Shown here: positions 22,955-34,685 of the stretch, piece after piece
Numbering within the stretch: the first letter of the stretch is position 1
How the letters are laid out: every line of letters begins with the position of its first letter
Assembly (NCBI GenBank): GCA_021234155.1
Contig: JAJEKV010000033.1
Location: 5,758,635 to 5,822,634, forward strand
Direction of reading: 5' to 3'
Length of the DNA stretch: 64,000 nt
Source of the DNA: Isoetes taiwanensis
Taxonomy: Eukaryota > Streptophyta > Lycopodiopsida > Isoetales > Isoetaceae
Program-made: the position numbers and the translations under genes
The notes under the pieces: generated by a model
Databases searched by the model: none
What the model was told of the DNA's origin: nothing
Seen by the model: the letters and a program-made list of their open reading frames with translations, nothing else

Positions 22955-23125
22955 GAATCCTGTGATGGGGAACCCGAATCTGCTGAAGAAATCCGAATCT
23001 GCTGAAACTGAATCCTATGATGGGGAGCCCGAATTTGCTGAAGAAATCCGAAGCTGCTGAATTCGAATCCTCTGATCTAGAACCCGAATCTGCTAAAATC
23101 TGAATCTATTGAAGAAATCCGAAGC
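22955..23125. repeat. ~55-bp tandem repeat, three units
   Basis: 'GAATCCTRTGATGGGGARCC' followed by 'CGAATYTGCTGAAGAAATCC' recurs three times with increasing divergence in the last unit. One phase reads as an acidic Glu/Asp/Pro-rich peptide for two units before a stop, so it may derive from a coding repeat. Confidence 0.55.
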
Positions 23126-23398
23126 TTGCTTCAAAAATCTTTCGTTTGCCAGCATCCGATGATCTTTCGATTCTAACTTTTCCTCTATTTTGCGACAGGC
23201 TTGAATTGCGGGGAACTTGACCTCTGATTCGTTAGGATTAGCTGTCGTATTTTGTGGTGGGGAAAATCCCCCGGAAGAAAATAAGACATTAGAATTGTAC
23301 GACATCCATTTAGGATATGTCTGAAAAGTTGCCATGGAAAAACTATGGTGTCGCATTTGCTTACATGGCCCAATAATAACTAGCTAAATTTAAGACAT

Positions 23399-24325
23399 GT
23401 GTGCCATGGAAAAAGGGCCTTAGTCTCATATCAGAAGAATACACAAGAGCCGAATGAAGAATGGAGCAGACCCACTTGCAAATCCAAAAGAAAGATGGTC
23501 CAAATTTTAGCGCAGAAGGATTCGCGACTTCTAAAAACCTTCTTTATATTGGTAACGGATCGAATGAACCTAAAACCATAGGCTACCGAGGCCGAAAAAT
23601 ATGTCGCAGAAGAATAAGGCCAATTTTGGCTTATGATCTGAGAAGGGAAGAACCAAAATTTGCTAGTTTGAGATCTTTGCAATGTGGCAGACTACATAGT
23701 GAAGATGCTTTCCCAATTCCATTGCAAATTATTTCCGAAGTCTTGGTGGATTGGGTCTAAACTCAGGCATTTTCAAAGATTCGTCGTTGAGAATATAAAT
23801 GAAATGGATGAAGTCCTCTTGAAATTTTAACATTTGTTGAATCTAATATATTTGAGCAAGGAGATTAGTTTTCAACTTGAACAAGGTCTGAGGGATGACG
23901 TTGATGTATCTCAAATAGAGGTGTGGCGTGTTGAAGATTTGAAATTGACGCGCTCGTCAACCAACTACTGGAATGTGAGAAGGCAATAATTATTTATTGT
24001 TTGATTGATTCAACTATTTGTTTTAAGAAAAGAAGTACCAAGTTTTTTATAAGATCACAAAAAACCCTGATCAGGATTATTGATCAAAGGGAAGATGTAG
24101 AGCAAGGGGAAGGAGTCAGTCGGGTAGTAATCAACAATCCTTCTACAATAGCTTTACAGGTCAGTAAGATTTTGAAAAAATCGTGCAGTTATGGCCAAAG
24201 ATGCACAATTTGGTAGCTAGTCTATCTAAAGATGAAATGACCAAATTTTGCACCCAAGGATATAGAGCAAAACCAAGAAATCAAGAGTTGCAGCAGTCAA
24301 GACTTATCAATCTATAGATTAAGGG
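23399..24325 (+). pseudogene. Possible LTR-retroelement internal remnant
   Basis: Frames at 23461-23760 and 24001-24216 are separated by stops and end just before AAGGGAAAA (about 24320), a purine run directly followed by TGTGACGGATGGG. A purine tract immediately before a TG start is the usual polypurine-tract/3' LTR junction. The peptides are rich in Lys/Arg, and I could not assign them to gag, pol or a host gene. Confidence 0.35.
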
Positions 24326-24329
24326 AAAA

Positions 24330-24600
24330 TGTGACGGATGGGATCCTAACAAATTGATGATATAGTAGTCCAACTTGGCAATCCATGCCAAACGTCATTA
24401 GATTGAAGAGTCATGTGCCTAAATTAGATTGTGTCTTTTGGCATCATGCATGTACATAAGGCCATGTTCCATATTGTTTGAGATAGTTCAATATTACAAG
24501 CACTCTCTTCTATTTGTAGCACTAACTACTCTAATGTGCAATTACATCTAATCTTTTCCTCTCGAGCAAATGGATCACAAAACATGAAGAGAAGACAACC
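24330..24600 (+). mobile_element. Candidate LTR (5' portion)
   Basis: Starts TGTGACGGATGGG after a purine run and is similar over about 150 bp to 20402-20555. The 3' end of the LTR could not be fixed, and no second LTR was found at a matching distance upstream. Confidence 0.35.
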
Positions 24601-25570
24601 CTAACACAATAAATGGCAGACTTCATATATTCTATTTCAATATGGTTTGCTAGTTGATGAAAGAGTACACTTATAACATATATGGTTTGGAAGGTTTAAG
24701 GGGGGTATTGTATAAAAATGACTATAGGAATTTGGCAAAATCGAATTTTCTTTTCCTGTATTGTTGGAAGAGTTTTGTTGGGGTCGAACAGGGTGATACG
24801 ATGGTCGAATGCAAGTTGCCATGCTTAGAAGGTAAATATTTATGTCATTAGAAAGGACTCGGCTGGATCTGGAAGGTAGGGAACACATCTGGAGCGTTGT
24901 CGCAAGAGCCGAAAATACAGTTTTGCCCTTTCGCATCAGGAATTCTGAAATAGGGTTTTCCTCTTTCACATCAGGTGACGGCTTGTTTGTTGTTTATTTC
25001 TGAGGAGGTTTCTTGTTATTGAGGGGATGTTTGCTTTGCTTCAAATCTAGTGAAGGAAAAGCAATATGTTGTGCTCTTACTTTCTGCAATTCCGTTCTTC
25101 GCATTTGGGGTGCAAAATCCAGAAATTTGCAAAAAGTAATCCAAAATCCTATTACATTTTTCATGATGTGATGTGGAGAGATTTAGCACAAGAATGTGGA
25201 AGATAAACTAGGATTTGGGAGTTTGATTGTAATGAGGCCAGACCATTTTGAAACTGTGCTTTGCACATAGGGTTAAAATCCCCAGATCTATTATATTCGC
25301 TTACAGGTTAGGTGGAAATCTCATGCACTTCCAAAGCCATTTAGTAGAGATGTATCTCTTGTATGAATGAGCTTAGTCTTTTGTTTCATTTGAAAACAAT
25401 CACGCAAAATCTGTAGTTAAAAGTAGAATCTTGATTGTTTCTGTGTGTATACAGAAATAGTGCAATAATGCTTGCTTCTATGTCTACAGGAATAATGGCA
25501 AGGACTTTTAAAGGCCTTTAATTTTGTAAGCCACTTTGCAGATGCTGTTTCGAAGCTCCTCATCTTGGGC
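24601..25570. other. No recognisable feature
   Basis: Frames at 24637-24969 (minus) and 24654-24851 (plus) overlap on opposite strands without motifs. Nothing else seen. Confidence 0.3.
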
Positions 25571-25576
25571 AGAGCC

Positions 25577-25736
25577 TTGTTGGAGTGGTCACCGCACTCG
25601 TCACGCTCACCATACTCACACAGTCACCACTATTGAGGGTGGTATAGGAGACCGTATACCATATATAGAGGGATATACGCACATGCACGCGTGGAGGACA
25701 TATGCACGTATGCATTATGGTGTGGGGGATCCATTA
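25577..25736 (+). mobile_element. LTR fragment of the gypsy family, left part
   Basis: From GTTGGAGTGGTCACC to GGGGGATCCATTA, this matches the 3' LTR at 43045-43190, sharing 'CACTATTGAGGGTGGTATAG', 'GGAGACC' and 'TGGAGGACATATGCACGTAT'. It is split here by the LINE at 25737-28704 and resumes at 28705. It may be a solo LTR or the 5' LTR of the gypsy element downstream. Confidence 0.75.
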
Positions 25737-26540
25737 GCTGATAACACACAGGAAAAGGAGAAAGAGAAGGCGAAGATGAAAATACAATTTCAGGAAAAGT
25801 ATGCAGATACATTCATACAATCGATCATGGCAGAAATGGGAAAATGGGAATGGGGAGAGCATAAGGCAGATGAGAACGGCAACATCCTTAATGACATTAT
25901 GGTTAGACTGGCAACAGAGGTATTCGAAAAAAGAAAGAGACCCAGGAAGAGCAATGCTTTTAAAGCCTCCATATGGTACGATGAGGAATGCAGGGAGCAA
26001 AGAAGAAAGGTCAAAGCACATATAGGAAATGAGACATATCAGACAGAAAGAACAGCATACCTAAGAATGTTGAAGTTAAAACGGAACAGAAACTTGGTAC
26101 AACATCAATGGGGTCTGGCCAAATTGCTGAAAAGGCAACCCTAAATTTCTGGAAGGGATGTAAAAGGAAGGGAGATGGGACTATGAAAGCCGAGAATGAG
26201 CAGGACACCATTGGAGCAGCCGGATCAGAGAAATACCTTGAGAAACTGTACAGGACGGGGGCATCCCCAATGCCAATACCAACATTGCAAAATATGGATA
26301 AACTGTGCTTCAGCATACAGGAAGTAATGATAGCGCAAAACAAGATGGCCAACTACGAAGCCCCACACCTCTATGGACTAACAGTGGAATTACTAAAGTG
26401 TGCTGAAACAGCAATAGGGAAACAAGTCACCGACATTTTCAATAATACATACGGGTCTCCCAGACAGGTAAGCATACAACAGGGTCATACCCCTACACAA
26501 GGGGGGAAGCAGACGGGAACCCGGAAACTTTAGGACAATA

Positions 26541-27329
26541 ATGGTGAACTCGATCTTCGCAAAATGGTTCGGAAAAGTCCTGGACAACAAATTGAAACAA
26601 TGGGCAGAAGTGGGAAATCTGAGGGCACAGGGGCAAGCAGGCTTCAGACCGGAAAACTCGACCACAGACCATCTAGTAACCCTCCGTATATTAATAGAGC
26701 AGAACAAAGCCCAGGGAAAGAAAATAATATGCTGCTTTGTAGACTTTAGGAAGGCATTTGACACAGTCCCGAGGGAGAAGCTCCTACAAAGGCTGATAAA
26801 TATGCAAGCATCAAGAGACATGGTAGGAGCGATTGCAAGACTGTACCATAGGGTATACGCGAAGATGGAACAGGAAGGACAGGCAATAAACTGTGATACA
26901 GGCATCAAACAGGGATGTCCCCTATCTCCGACTTTATTCGTGATATACATAGATGCATTACAAGGCTACATAGTAGAGCAACAGGGGGACGCACACGCCC
27001 CTATATTAGGAGACACCAAAGTACCTATTATGTTGTACGCTGATGATCTGAGCATGCTGGCCACAAAGAATAAAGGGATGCACAGATTACTAAAGATACT
27101 AGAAACCTTCTGTGAAAAAACAGGGCTAACAGTAAACCTGGCAAAAACCAAGATAGTCATCTTCGGGCATAAGAACAAGCATAGACCTTTCAGGTATAGG
27201 GAGACAGAAATAGAGGAATCAACAGAATACAGGTATCTGGGGTATGATGCACACGGCACAGGGAAATGGGCTAAGGGTGCAGACACGAGGTTTCAATCAG
27301 TGATGACTTTAAGGTGTGAAACTTCGTAA
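26541..27329 (+). pseudogene. LINE reverse transcriptase domain
   Basis: This 262-codon frame holds the core palm motifs of a non-LTR reverse transcriptase: 'QAGFRPENSTTDH' (about residues 33-45), motif A 'FVDFRKAFDTV' (about 67-77), motif B 'KQGCPLSPTLF' and motif C 'YADDLSMLA' with both catalytic Asp. It would copy LINE RNA at a nicked target. The frame is broken upstream (frameshifts before 26541) and runs into foreign AT-rich DNA after 27300, so the protein cannot be made whole from this copy. Antisense open frames across it are shadows. Confidence 0.9.
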
Positions 27330-27666
27330 AGTTGCTATATTTTACCATTTTTTTAAATCTGAATTCGATGGTTTACTAGGATGCGTACGCTAAAGAACTT
27401 CATAAAATCGCCAAATTTTGATAATATTGCATCCCAATTATAGTAAATTCGCCAAATTAATGGACATTTTACAGTAAAAACTTCAATTCTATGGTAAAAC
27501 ATCCAATTCTACTAAATTCATTTCTATAAAAATGTTGGAAAAAATAGGAAACAATCGCCACCATTTCTATAGTTTAGAAGCAGCTAGAGGATGATAAAGT
27601 CATCACTGGTTTCAATCAGCCATTGGGAGCTCAATATGAAAAATTTTTGCAATAAAAGTAGAATAA

Positions 27667-28365
27667 TTGATTGAGACATCAAATATTACTTATTCAGTAG
27701 GGATCCTCAGACAATGGCACAAACAGGAATTTAAGGTGCGGGCAAACACACCACTAACAATCATGATACTCGAAACCGGGCAGAAACCAATGGAGGTGAG
27801 AGCATGGGAGAGGACTATCAGATACCTAATAAAGGACAATGCAGGGGGTCATCAAGGGAAGCTGTCAAGTATTGCAATCATCGAGTCGGCAAAATCACAC
27901 ATCCTCATAGGCAGTGGGTGGTTTAAGGATGTGGCGAGGTGGACCAGAGAAATGGGAATGAATCTCAGTAACCTAGTAAACGAAAGGAAGTGGAATGAAG
28001 AATGGGCAAATAGAGCTACAAGAGCATGGCTGCAAAAACACACAGGACCCAAGACACTCTAGCTCATGACAGTCTTCAACCCAGAACGGCAGATAGGACA
28101 TCAGATATACCGAGATAACCTGCTAGAAAAGTCCAGAAGAGACATCCTGGCAAGATTTAGAATGGGGAGTTACGATCTAAGAATTGAAAAGGACAGGTGG
28201 AGGGGAATAGAAAAGGAGGACCGGATATGCAGAATCTGTGATATTGGGGAAGTGGAAGATGAGAATCACATGATCAATGAGTGCCCGATATACGGAGACA
28301 TCAGAGACAAGTACAGGAATATAAGATGGGGGCAACCAGTAAACACTCTGATGATAAGGACATAA
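27667..28365 (+). pseudogene. LINE ORF2 C-terminal region with CCHC cluster
   Basis: Two consecutive frames separated by a stop after '...GPKTL' encode the post-RT part. It includes 'NPERQIGHQIYRDNLLEKSRR', 'MGSYDLRIEKDRW' and the terminal zinc cluster CRICDIG-x6-NHM-x4-CP (28228-28290 approximately). This C-terminal CCHC-type cluster is shared with the LINEs at 5.4, 19 and 60 kb and places all four in one family. Confidence 0.85.
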
Positions 28366-28704
28366 AACAATGAGAGACATGGCAGACACAATCTAGAGAA
28401 TGACAATCAGACATCGAGAAGTACACAAAGAAAGAGGCCTTGTAATATGAACCGCACAAGAGGCGATTCATAAACGCCCACAAAGTGTTCAGCTAAAAGC
28501 TGATTGATAACGACGCACCACCGCACGGCCACGACGCCGATGCAAAGCGGGGTGCCGGTACTAATAGATATAAGGAAGCCTTCAAAAGGCTACAATAAAT
28601 CAGCGTGATGTGCTAATAGCGCCCTTTCAGGGAGCTCGCCCATGCTACATAAGTCCAGGGGCCTGAGGGCACAAGGGACAATAATTTCTATTCTATTCTA
28701 TTCT

Positions 28705-28800
28705 ATTATCATCACTGTGTTATCTGAGCAGGGGGAGAGAACAAGAGACTATTTTGGGAGAGATTGTTTTGCTTGATATAGCTATGGAGATGATGAATTG
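28705..28800 (+). mobile_element. LTR fragment of the gypsy family, right part
   Basis: ATTATCATCACTGTGTTATC onward matches 43184-43285, sharing 'GGGGAGAGAACA', 'TTGGGAGAGATT' and 'CTATGGAGATGATGAAT'. Similarity fades after about 28795, where the two loci diverge. Confidence 0.75.
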
Positions 28801-29320
28801 AGGTTTGTAAGGGAGAACAAGATCATCTCAGATATTTGTACGAAGAGAATATTAACAATGGCTTGTCCTAGCAAATCATGGAGGCAATAGATTCATGGGA
28901 ATATTAGTGTTTGTAAAAATGACTGTTTTGGAATAACATATGTTTTCTTATAGATTTACACTGAGGAATATATATATATGCATGGGAATTTGAAATGAAT
29001 TTAAATAGCCCTTGCTCGTCTCATGGCTTTACATGAGATTCTTGTTGATTGAGTGGCTGCTCAGAGGAAGGAAAATTGATCTTTTAATGGTGTGGGTTGG
29101 TAATCTTCTAGAATTTTGAAAGCCTTGCATGATGTAAACAATGTATATATGTTTCTTGGAACATCATGGTGAATGCACTTTGAACAACTTGCCAAGAAGT
29201 TGGCAGTTTGTTTAGCCACAAATATCCGTTCCAAATAGAAGCCTACGATCAAGTGAAAATTTGGAACAAACTCAATAATAAACATTTATCACACACACAA
29301 TACTTAATGTAGACAAGATA
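28801..29320. other. No recognisable feature
   Basis: AT-rich DNA with no coding, RNA or transposon signal that I could support. Confidence 0.3.
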
Positions 29321-29324
29321 GCAA

Positions 29325-29580
29325 GATAGAAAAGGAAAAGGAAGGAAAAAAATTTTAACGTCCACGGAAGGTGGATGTCTTGAAATTTAGCTATAATATA
29401 GAAAACACAAACACACCTAGAGTCTCAAAAATCAATTCAAATACAATGCATACCTTCTCTAATTTTCAATGTGCATGATTTGTCTGTTCCACACAGTGTA
29501 ACCAACATTGTTGTGTGGGTCTTCTCCATATGTTTCCAATATATTCACCACAACAGGATGATAGAAAGCTGTAAGAGAAA
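29325..29580 (-). mobile_element. 3' end of a LINE or SINE
   Basis: On the minus strand, CCGTGGACGTTAAAATT (29351-29367) is followed by a TTCC/TTTTCC-rich tail (29325-29350). This is the same terminus as the LINEs and the SINE elsewhere. Upstream body sequence is short and unplaced; an A-run lies at 29580-29593. Confidence 0.55.
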
Positions 29581-29844
29581 AAAAAAAAAAAAAGGACCTC
29601 CTAACAATCATCAGTATCGCGATTTGGAATGTCAATGGAATTTTTGGAGCAGCTCGTTTGTGAATATGACTTGCACTAAACAAGAAAAAAATGTTATTGC
29701 TTGCGATCGCACATTGCCAATCGGAGACAATAACAAATGTAATGTAGCATATGTGATTGTAACTTCCTCATATGAGAGTCATGTTGTGAGTTAAAAGCAT
29801 TGAACAGTACGTCAATAATTTGAATGAAATTTGCTTAAATGAAT

Positions 29845-30070
29845 GAAATTTTTTTTTTTTTTTTTTTAAGTTGAAGCTTTCCTAATACAGTGTAAGACTT
29901 TTCCGTGGTCACTCCAATAGCAAGATGGTTGAGAAGCTGATCCAGATATGATCCAGAAATGCATTGTGTCGAGTCGATTTGTGTACTTGCTGGTGGAATC
30001 CAGTAAAGGTGTTATGTAAGGACTGTGATAGGGTTGTTTCCATAAGTAGACCAATGTTGAAGCCTGCAAT
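29845..30070 (-). mobile_element. Candidate poly(A) retroposon fragment
   Basis: A 19-base T-run at 29850-29868 reads on the minus strand as GCTTCAACTTA plus poly(A), resembling a retroposed 3' end. The adjacent 67-codon minus-strand frame has no family motif and no TSD was found. Confidence 0.35.
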
Positions 30071-32430
30071 TTTCCTCCAATGATTATTGTAGCAATGTTT
30101 GAATGTAATGTACTCCTAAAATGTCTGTGAGGAATTTTGGGGTAGATGACTTTGGAGGCCTGTAGACGTTAGGAATGTAAAATTCATGGTTTTTGAGTTT
30201 GTGTAGGAAGTGTATTAGGTTGCTATTGTGTTGTCTGTGGAGAGTTGGGTATGGTTTCTGATTGCAAAGAGGCGTTTCTTATATAGGATTACAACTCCGA
30301 GGCTGTTGACATTGTGGAGGCATGAGAAATGTAGTCGTTCTAACAAGTTGTCTTGTGTTACTCGTGTTTATAATAGCAGATGTTGTGATTTGTTTGTCTG
30401 CAAAAATATCTTCTATTTTCTTGAATCTATGTTTTTTTTTACAATAACCCATTCAGTTATTTTATGAGTTATAGTCTATGGTCTCAAGAATTGTGATTTA
30501 TGCATCCATATCAAATCGCCCCTCAAACCCCCTATTATTATGCTACATTACAATAGAAAAGGAGTTTAATGCGATACAGATTGCATAGGTTTGGCATTGT
30601 TATGATCCAAGGGGATTGTCAGTGTCATCGCTCCACCTCCTCTGCTACATCAGGGTCTACTTTAATGTCTTTGCAAAAATATTGTCGAGCATATATAGTT
30701 GAGTACTGGATTTCACTTTGACAATGTTGTGTAGATCATTTTGTATATTGACATGCCACTTGGAAAAATTACCAATTGGTCTACTATTGCGCCTTGTGCC
30801 CTATGAATGGTCCTACTGCTGCTGGTTGAACAGGAAATTGTTCTTGCATTATTTGTGTGTTGCATTACTGTCGACCTGGCATGGCCTTTGAGATCTTTCT
30901 ATAGGTGTCCATGTAAGGTATGTTACTGCTGTTCGGGGGTGCTTGAATTGTGCTCGAGCTTTAACATCTATTCCAGACTTTAAAAATGATATCTAAAGAA
31001 GTTCTTTACAGTGGGGTTGCATGTTAGTTGAGTATATTTTCAGCATCATTAGCAAGCCCATCTAGGACATTAGAAGCCGAGAAAGTGAAAGAAAAAGGAC
31101 CTGAGATTTAGACATGCTCTAGCAACCCGCCCACTTGCCTCCAACAAAACATAGAATGCATTGCCCATATTGTGCATGTCATAATAACCTTTGCAACCCT
31201 GATGTGTCTCAAAATATATAGATTATATAAATATACAGGATTTAGTAAAACTGGATTGATCAGAAGCATCCAAATGCTTCGTCAAATGTAACAAATTAAG
31301 TTATTGATGATGAAGAGGTTAACTTTTCCTTTGAGATGAGTTAGCGTCAAAGCTGGCAAGTCGAGAAGGTTATCTGCCATGATCATTGAGAAGGGAGGGT
31401 TGACCTCTCTTAAACAATTGCTAGAGGTTATTATCACCATTGATTTAATAATCTTCTCAATCTTAGCCGTGAAATTGATAGTCTATGAGGAGCAATGGGT
31501 TATGAGAGGAATAACACCCTGGAACGAGGGTGTTATGCCATATTATTACAATCACGGCTTCCTTTGCCTAATGTGGGATAATAGAAAATGTGATCCAACG
31601 CGTGGACTTCTTAATGTATGACTGTGTGAAGAGTTGTAACTCTTTATTATTTTGGACGAGGCTTCAATTAAGAAAAGCCTTGTGTAAAATTCATGGTTGT
31701 AAAGTAGTAAAGGTTATTTTGCACCGTTGATGTTGGCATGTGTTCTTAATAAATACAAAACAACGTCCTTGGATCAGGAAGATGCCAAGGAAACATTGAT
31801 AACTTAAAATCTTAGAGAAACATCTGCAATCCGTGTGTTTATAATATTTAGAAGGCTCAATATTAAACAAAGAACATCCAACATGAAACTACAAAACAAA
31901 AAAGAAAAGTAAAAACACCCCCTGGGCACTTGAGAGCAACCCTCCGTGCACACCTTTATCAAGCTCCCATATAGCTGCCGCGTTTCAAGATGACTTGTAG
32001 CATCTTCATATAAGTATTATACATTGTCCTGCTATCACGCGACATGTTCATGATGATATCAGTTCCAAGTTTATATTCAAAGTTCAACAATATTTGAATG
32101 TTAGAACCATCGTGCGCACTCTGCAAAGGGCAAATGACAGTGATCATGGTAGTTCAAAGTGATTAGTAATTAAATAGGGTCAAGAAACTATAAGGTCACT
32201 ACGATGCTTCGAGATGCTTTTGCTTTTTTCAATAACCATGTTTTAACGTAGTGTAGATTTCTCTGTAAGCACAATGCAAGAACTAATAGAGTGAAGCTAC
32301 TGGCTTCTTGTGAAACTTACATGTAAACCAAGCCATTGTGACACCATGTCAATAATCAATGATATGGGACCTACAAAAATAATCAGTTTTATGCCCAAGA
32401 GAAGTAAGAAGGATATATTACCAAGCTCCA
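30071..32430. other. Unrecognised DNA upstream of gag
   Basis: If the LTR at 25.6-28.8 kb is the 5' LTR of the gypsy element, this would be its leader plus later insertions; no primer-binding site was recognised. A frame at 31379-31621 contains 'IIEKGGLTSLKQLLE', which resembles one armadillo repeat, but with no neighbours it is not annotated as a gene. Confidence 0.3.
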
Positions 32431-32450
32431 TCGTAACATGAAGGGGACCG

Positions 32451-33128
32451 GTGATTCAATTTCTTGGCTCAAAATTGCATCAAGATTCAATTTTGTTTTT
32501 AGATTTGGGAGCAAATTCGGGGTCTAATTCTCAGATCAAGGAGGTTCTGATTGCATTTATCGATCTAGAAGGTAATCCAATTTTGTTTTTTAAATTGAAT
32601 GGAGATTCCATTTCATTTTTTCAATTTCAAGAACCTCAAGAAGAGGCAGAGGTGGCTGTATTACCACCGATGATGTGGGGTTTTCAGACAATGGGGATTC
32701 CAAAGTTTGATGATCTGGTAGATCGGGATCCCTTGAGGCATATTGTGAAGTTTGACAGATATTGCCAGCAATGTAAATTACCGACTGGTGATTATTTGAT
32801 TTGGTTTTATAGCTCTTTGCAAGATTCAGTGGAAGATTGAGCACAAACCCACCAGATACCATGACATATCAGGAATTAAAGGAAGCATTCATTGCTAATT
32901 ATCAAGAAGTCCATGGTAAGGATAAGACGATGAAAAGGTGGACGACTTTCACACAAAAGGAAGATGAATCAATTAGAGAATATAATCAGAGGTATATTGC
33001 AGTTCTCAAAGCCGTGGTTCCTTGGAAGATTGCAAAGAGTGATGAAATGGATATCCAATGGTATGTGAAGGGGCTGAAACGAGCTATTGCTCATAAGCTG
33101 AAGGCTAAACAGCCTACAACATTGCTAG
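32451..33128 (+). pseudogene. Gypsy gag, N-terminal part
   Basis: Frames 32451-32840 and 32837-33128 join across one frameshift. They give a Ty3/gypsy Gag with the retrotransposon gag core: 'KFDDLVDRDPLRHIVKFDRY', 'EAFIANYQ' and 'YNQRYIAV'. Gag forms the particle that packages element RNA. The coding sequence stops being Gag-like exactly at TTGCTAG (33122-33128) and resumes at 36851, with a 3.7-kb insertion between. Confidence 0.85.
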
Positions 33129-33137
33129 CTGTGTGTC

Positions 33138-33170
33138 AATTTTGGGGCTAAAATTGACACACCTAAGTCA
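33138..33170. repeat. Foldback at the left end of the gag insertion
   Basis: TGTGTCAATTTT and AAAATTGACACA face each other around GGGGCT, a perfect 12-bp inverted repeat a few bases from the left junction. Confidence 0.75.
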
Positions 33171-33419
33171 TTTAGATGCGATTGTGCGTCACCTAGAACA
33201 ACCAACCATTCAATTGATTTTAATACAAATAAAATAGTAGTCTAAATCTATCAACTTAATGCTAAATAGATATTGGAACTTCTACAAAGAAAACCAGCAC
33301 ATCAATCTGAAAATCATGATCATTATATTTGAAAATCAAAAACTATTATCAATAACATTCATTTGAATATCTCACACTATCCATAAATCAATACATCAAA
33401 AGTAAAGGCAGTGATGCCA

Positions 33420-33820
33420 TTATATTGACATAAGGCTATGCATGCTTTCTGCTGAGGCCTCGCATGAAGCATTGCAATTGAACATCTCCTTTCTCAATGA
33501 AATCAACGGCTGCATAAGCTATACCGTATAAGCAGATACTGAAAAAGAGAACAGAAAGTCCAGGAAATAAGAATCCATCAGGCCTTTATCTTATGGAGCT
33601 ATCACCTGACTTATTTTAGAGTGTCAAATCTGTGTTCTTTACCTTGTGATTGCAGCTGTGAAGCTACAACTATGGATATATAGAAATAGAGGTAGGATGC
33701 AATAGATAATTTCAAGGCTCGAACTTTGTTACATGTAAGACCAAGGAAGGAAATCTGCAAACGTGTTGTTAATCCTGCAAAAGTACAAGCACATACTATC
33801 AATAACAAGCAAATCATGCA
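33420..33820 (-). pseudogene. Captured exon-like fragments, unrecognised
   Basis: On the minus strand, 'SYLYFYISIVVAS' type hydrophobic sequence ends at CAATCACAAG|GTAAAG (about 33640). A later stretch after CTCTTTTTCAG encodes 'YGIAYAAVDFIEKGDVQLQ' then a stop near 33430. Splice-like borders inside a DNA transposon suggest captured host-gene pieces. I do not recognise the gene, and exact borders are uncertain. Confidence 0.35.
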
Positions 33821-34685
33821 AAAATTTACAAAATGGGAAAAAAATATGTATGCTAGGATGCAGATTTATTTTGATGATGGATGCAGTCAAAACCTATCCC
33901 CTGAACTGCAAAATCATATGCAGAAGTCTGTAATCCAGATTAGGATTTAGTTATGGCACCTCTGAGTAGAATCGTAGCTATCTGATGGATCTATTGTCAC
34001 TCTTTGCCATTCCAGTGCCATTTCTTCATATGCCGCGTCTCTGCAATCGATCTATCTGTTGGCACTGCCATTTCTTCATCCGTCGCTTCTCTGTAATGCA
34101 TCTAATGGATCTGTTGGTAGCCATTCCGTCCTCCACCGCTTCTTCTTCCTACTTGAGATAACCTAAAAAAATGCCAGGTAAACCCTAAAAAAGATTCGTA
34201 GCAAACCCATGGGAATTTTAAAAGGTGCAAAGATACATTTTCTTGCTTGCCCCAAGGGAATGAGATAGGAATATGCGAATTTGGATGATGGGGAGGGTGG
34301 AGATATTATGGAGAAAAAAAAATTGTTGCGGACAAGATGTCCCAAATTTGCCTTTGCACTCTCCAGACCAGTTCTTATTTGTTATATCTAAATTTGCCAA
34401 GTTCTAATAATTTTTCTGTCTGTATATCCAATTCGTACATCTAATCAACTCATCCTTGCACCTGCATTTTTTTCCCCTAAAATGATCTGAGGAATATGAA
34501 TGCTATTTCTTACCTGAGTTACCTGGGAAGCAAGAGGTTTGTCGGCATCTAAATCCATTTCAAGAAGATTAGAACAAATGTAGAGTCGAAAACATGAAAT
34601 CCAACATGTAAAGTAGTTAGATGTACTTTAATTGTTAAAACCTGATTAAGCTGGATGGGATCCTCATTTTTCAGATCTTGTTCAT

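Larger units (their letters stand above)
25737..28704 (+). mobile_element. LINE, 5'-truncated, inserted in an LTR
   Basis: Covers ORF2 from the endonuclease-RT linker to the 3' tail. Frames: linker 25740-26144; middle 26108-26533; RT 26541-27329; post-RT 27667-28062; C-terminus 28066-28365. A ~370-bp non-coding, very AT-rich stretch (about 27315-27685) replaces part of the post-RT region. The 3' UTR is followed by a short tail of TTCTA repeats (28686-28704). A short ATTA (25733-25736 and 28705-28708) may be the TSD. Confidence 0.88.

Noticed and set aside
26393-26950. 185-codon minus-strand frame
   Set aside because: It is antisense to the LINE RT region and carries no motif of its own.
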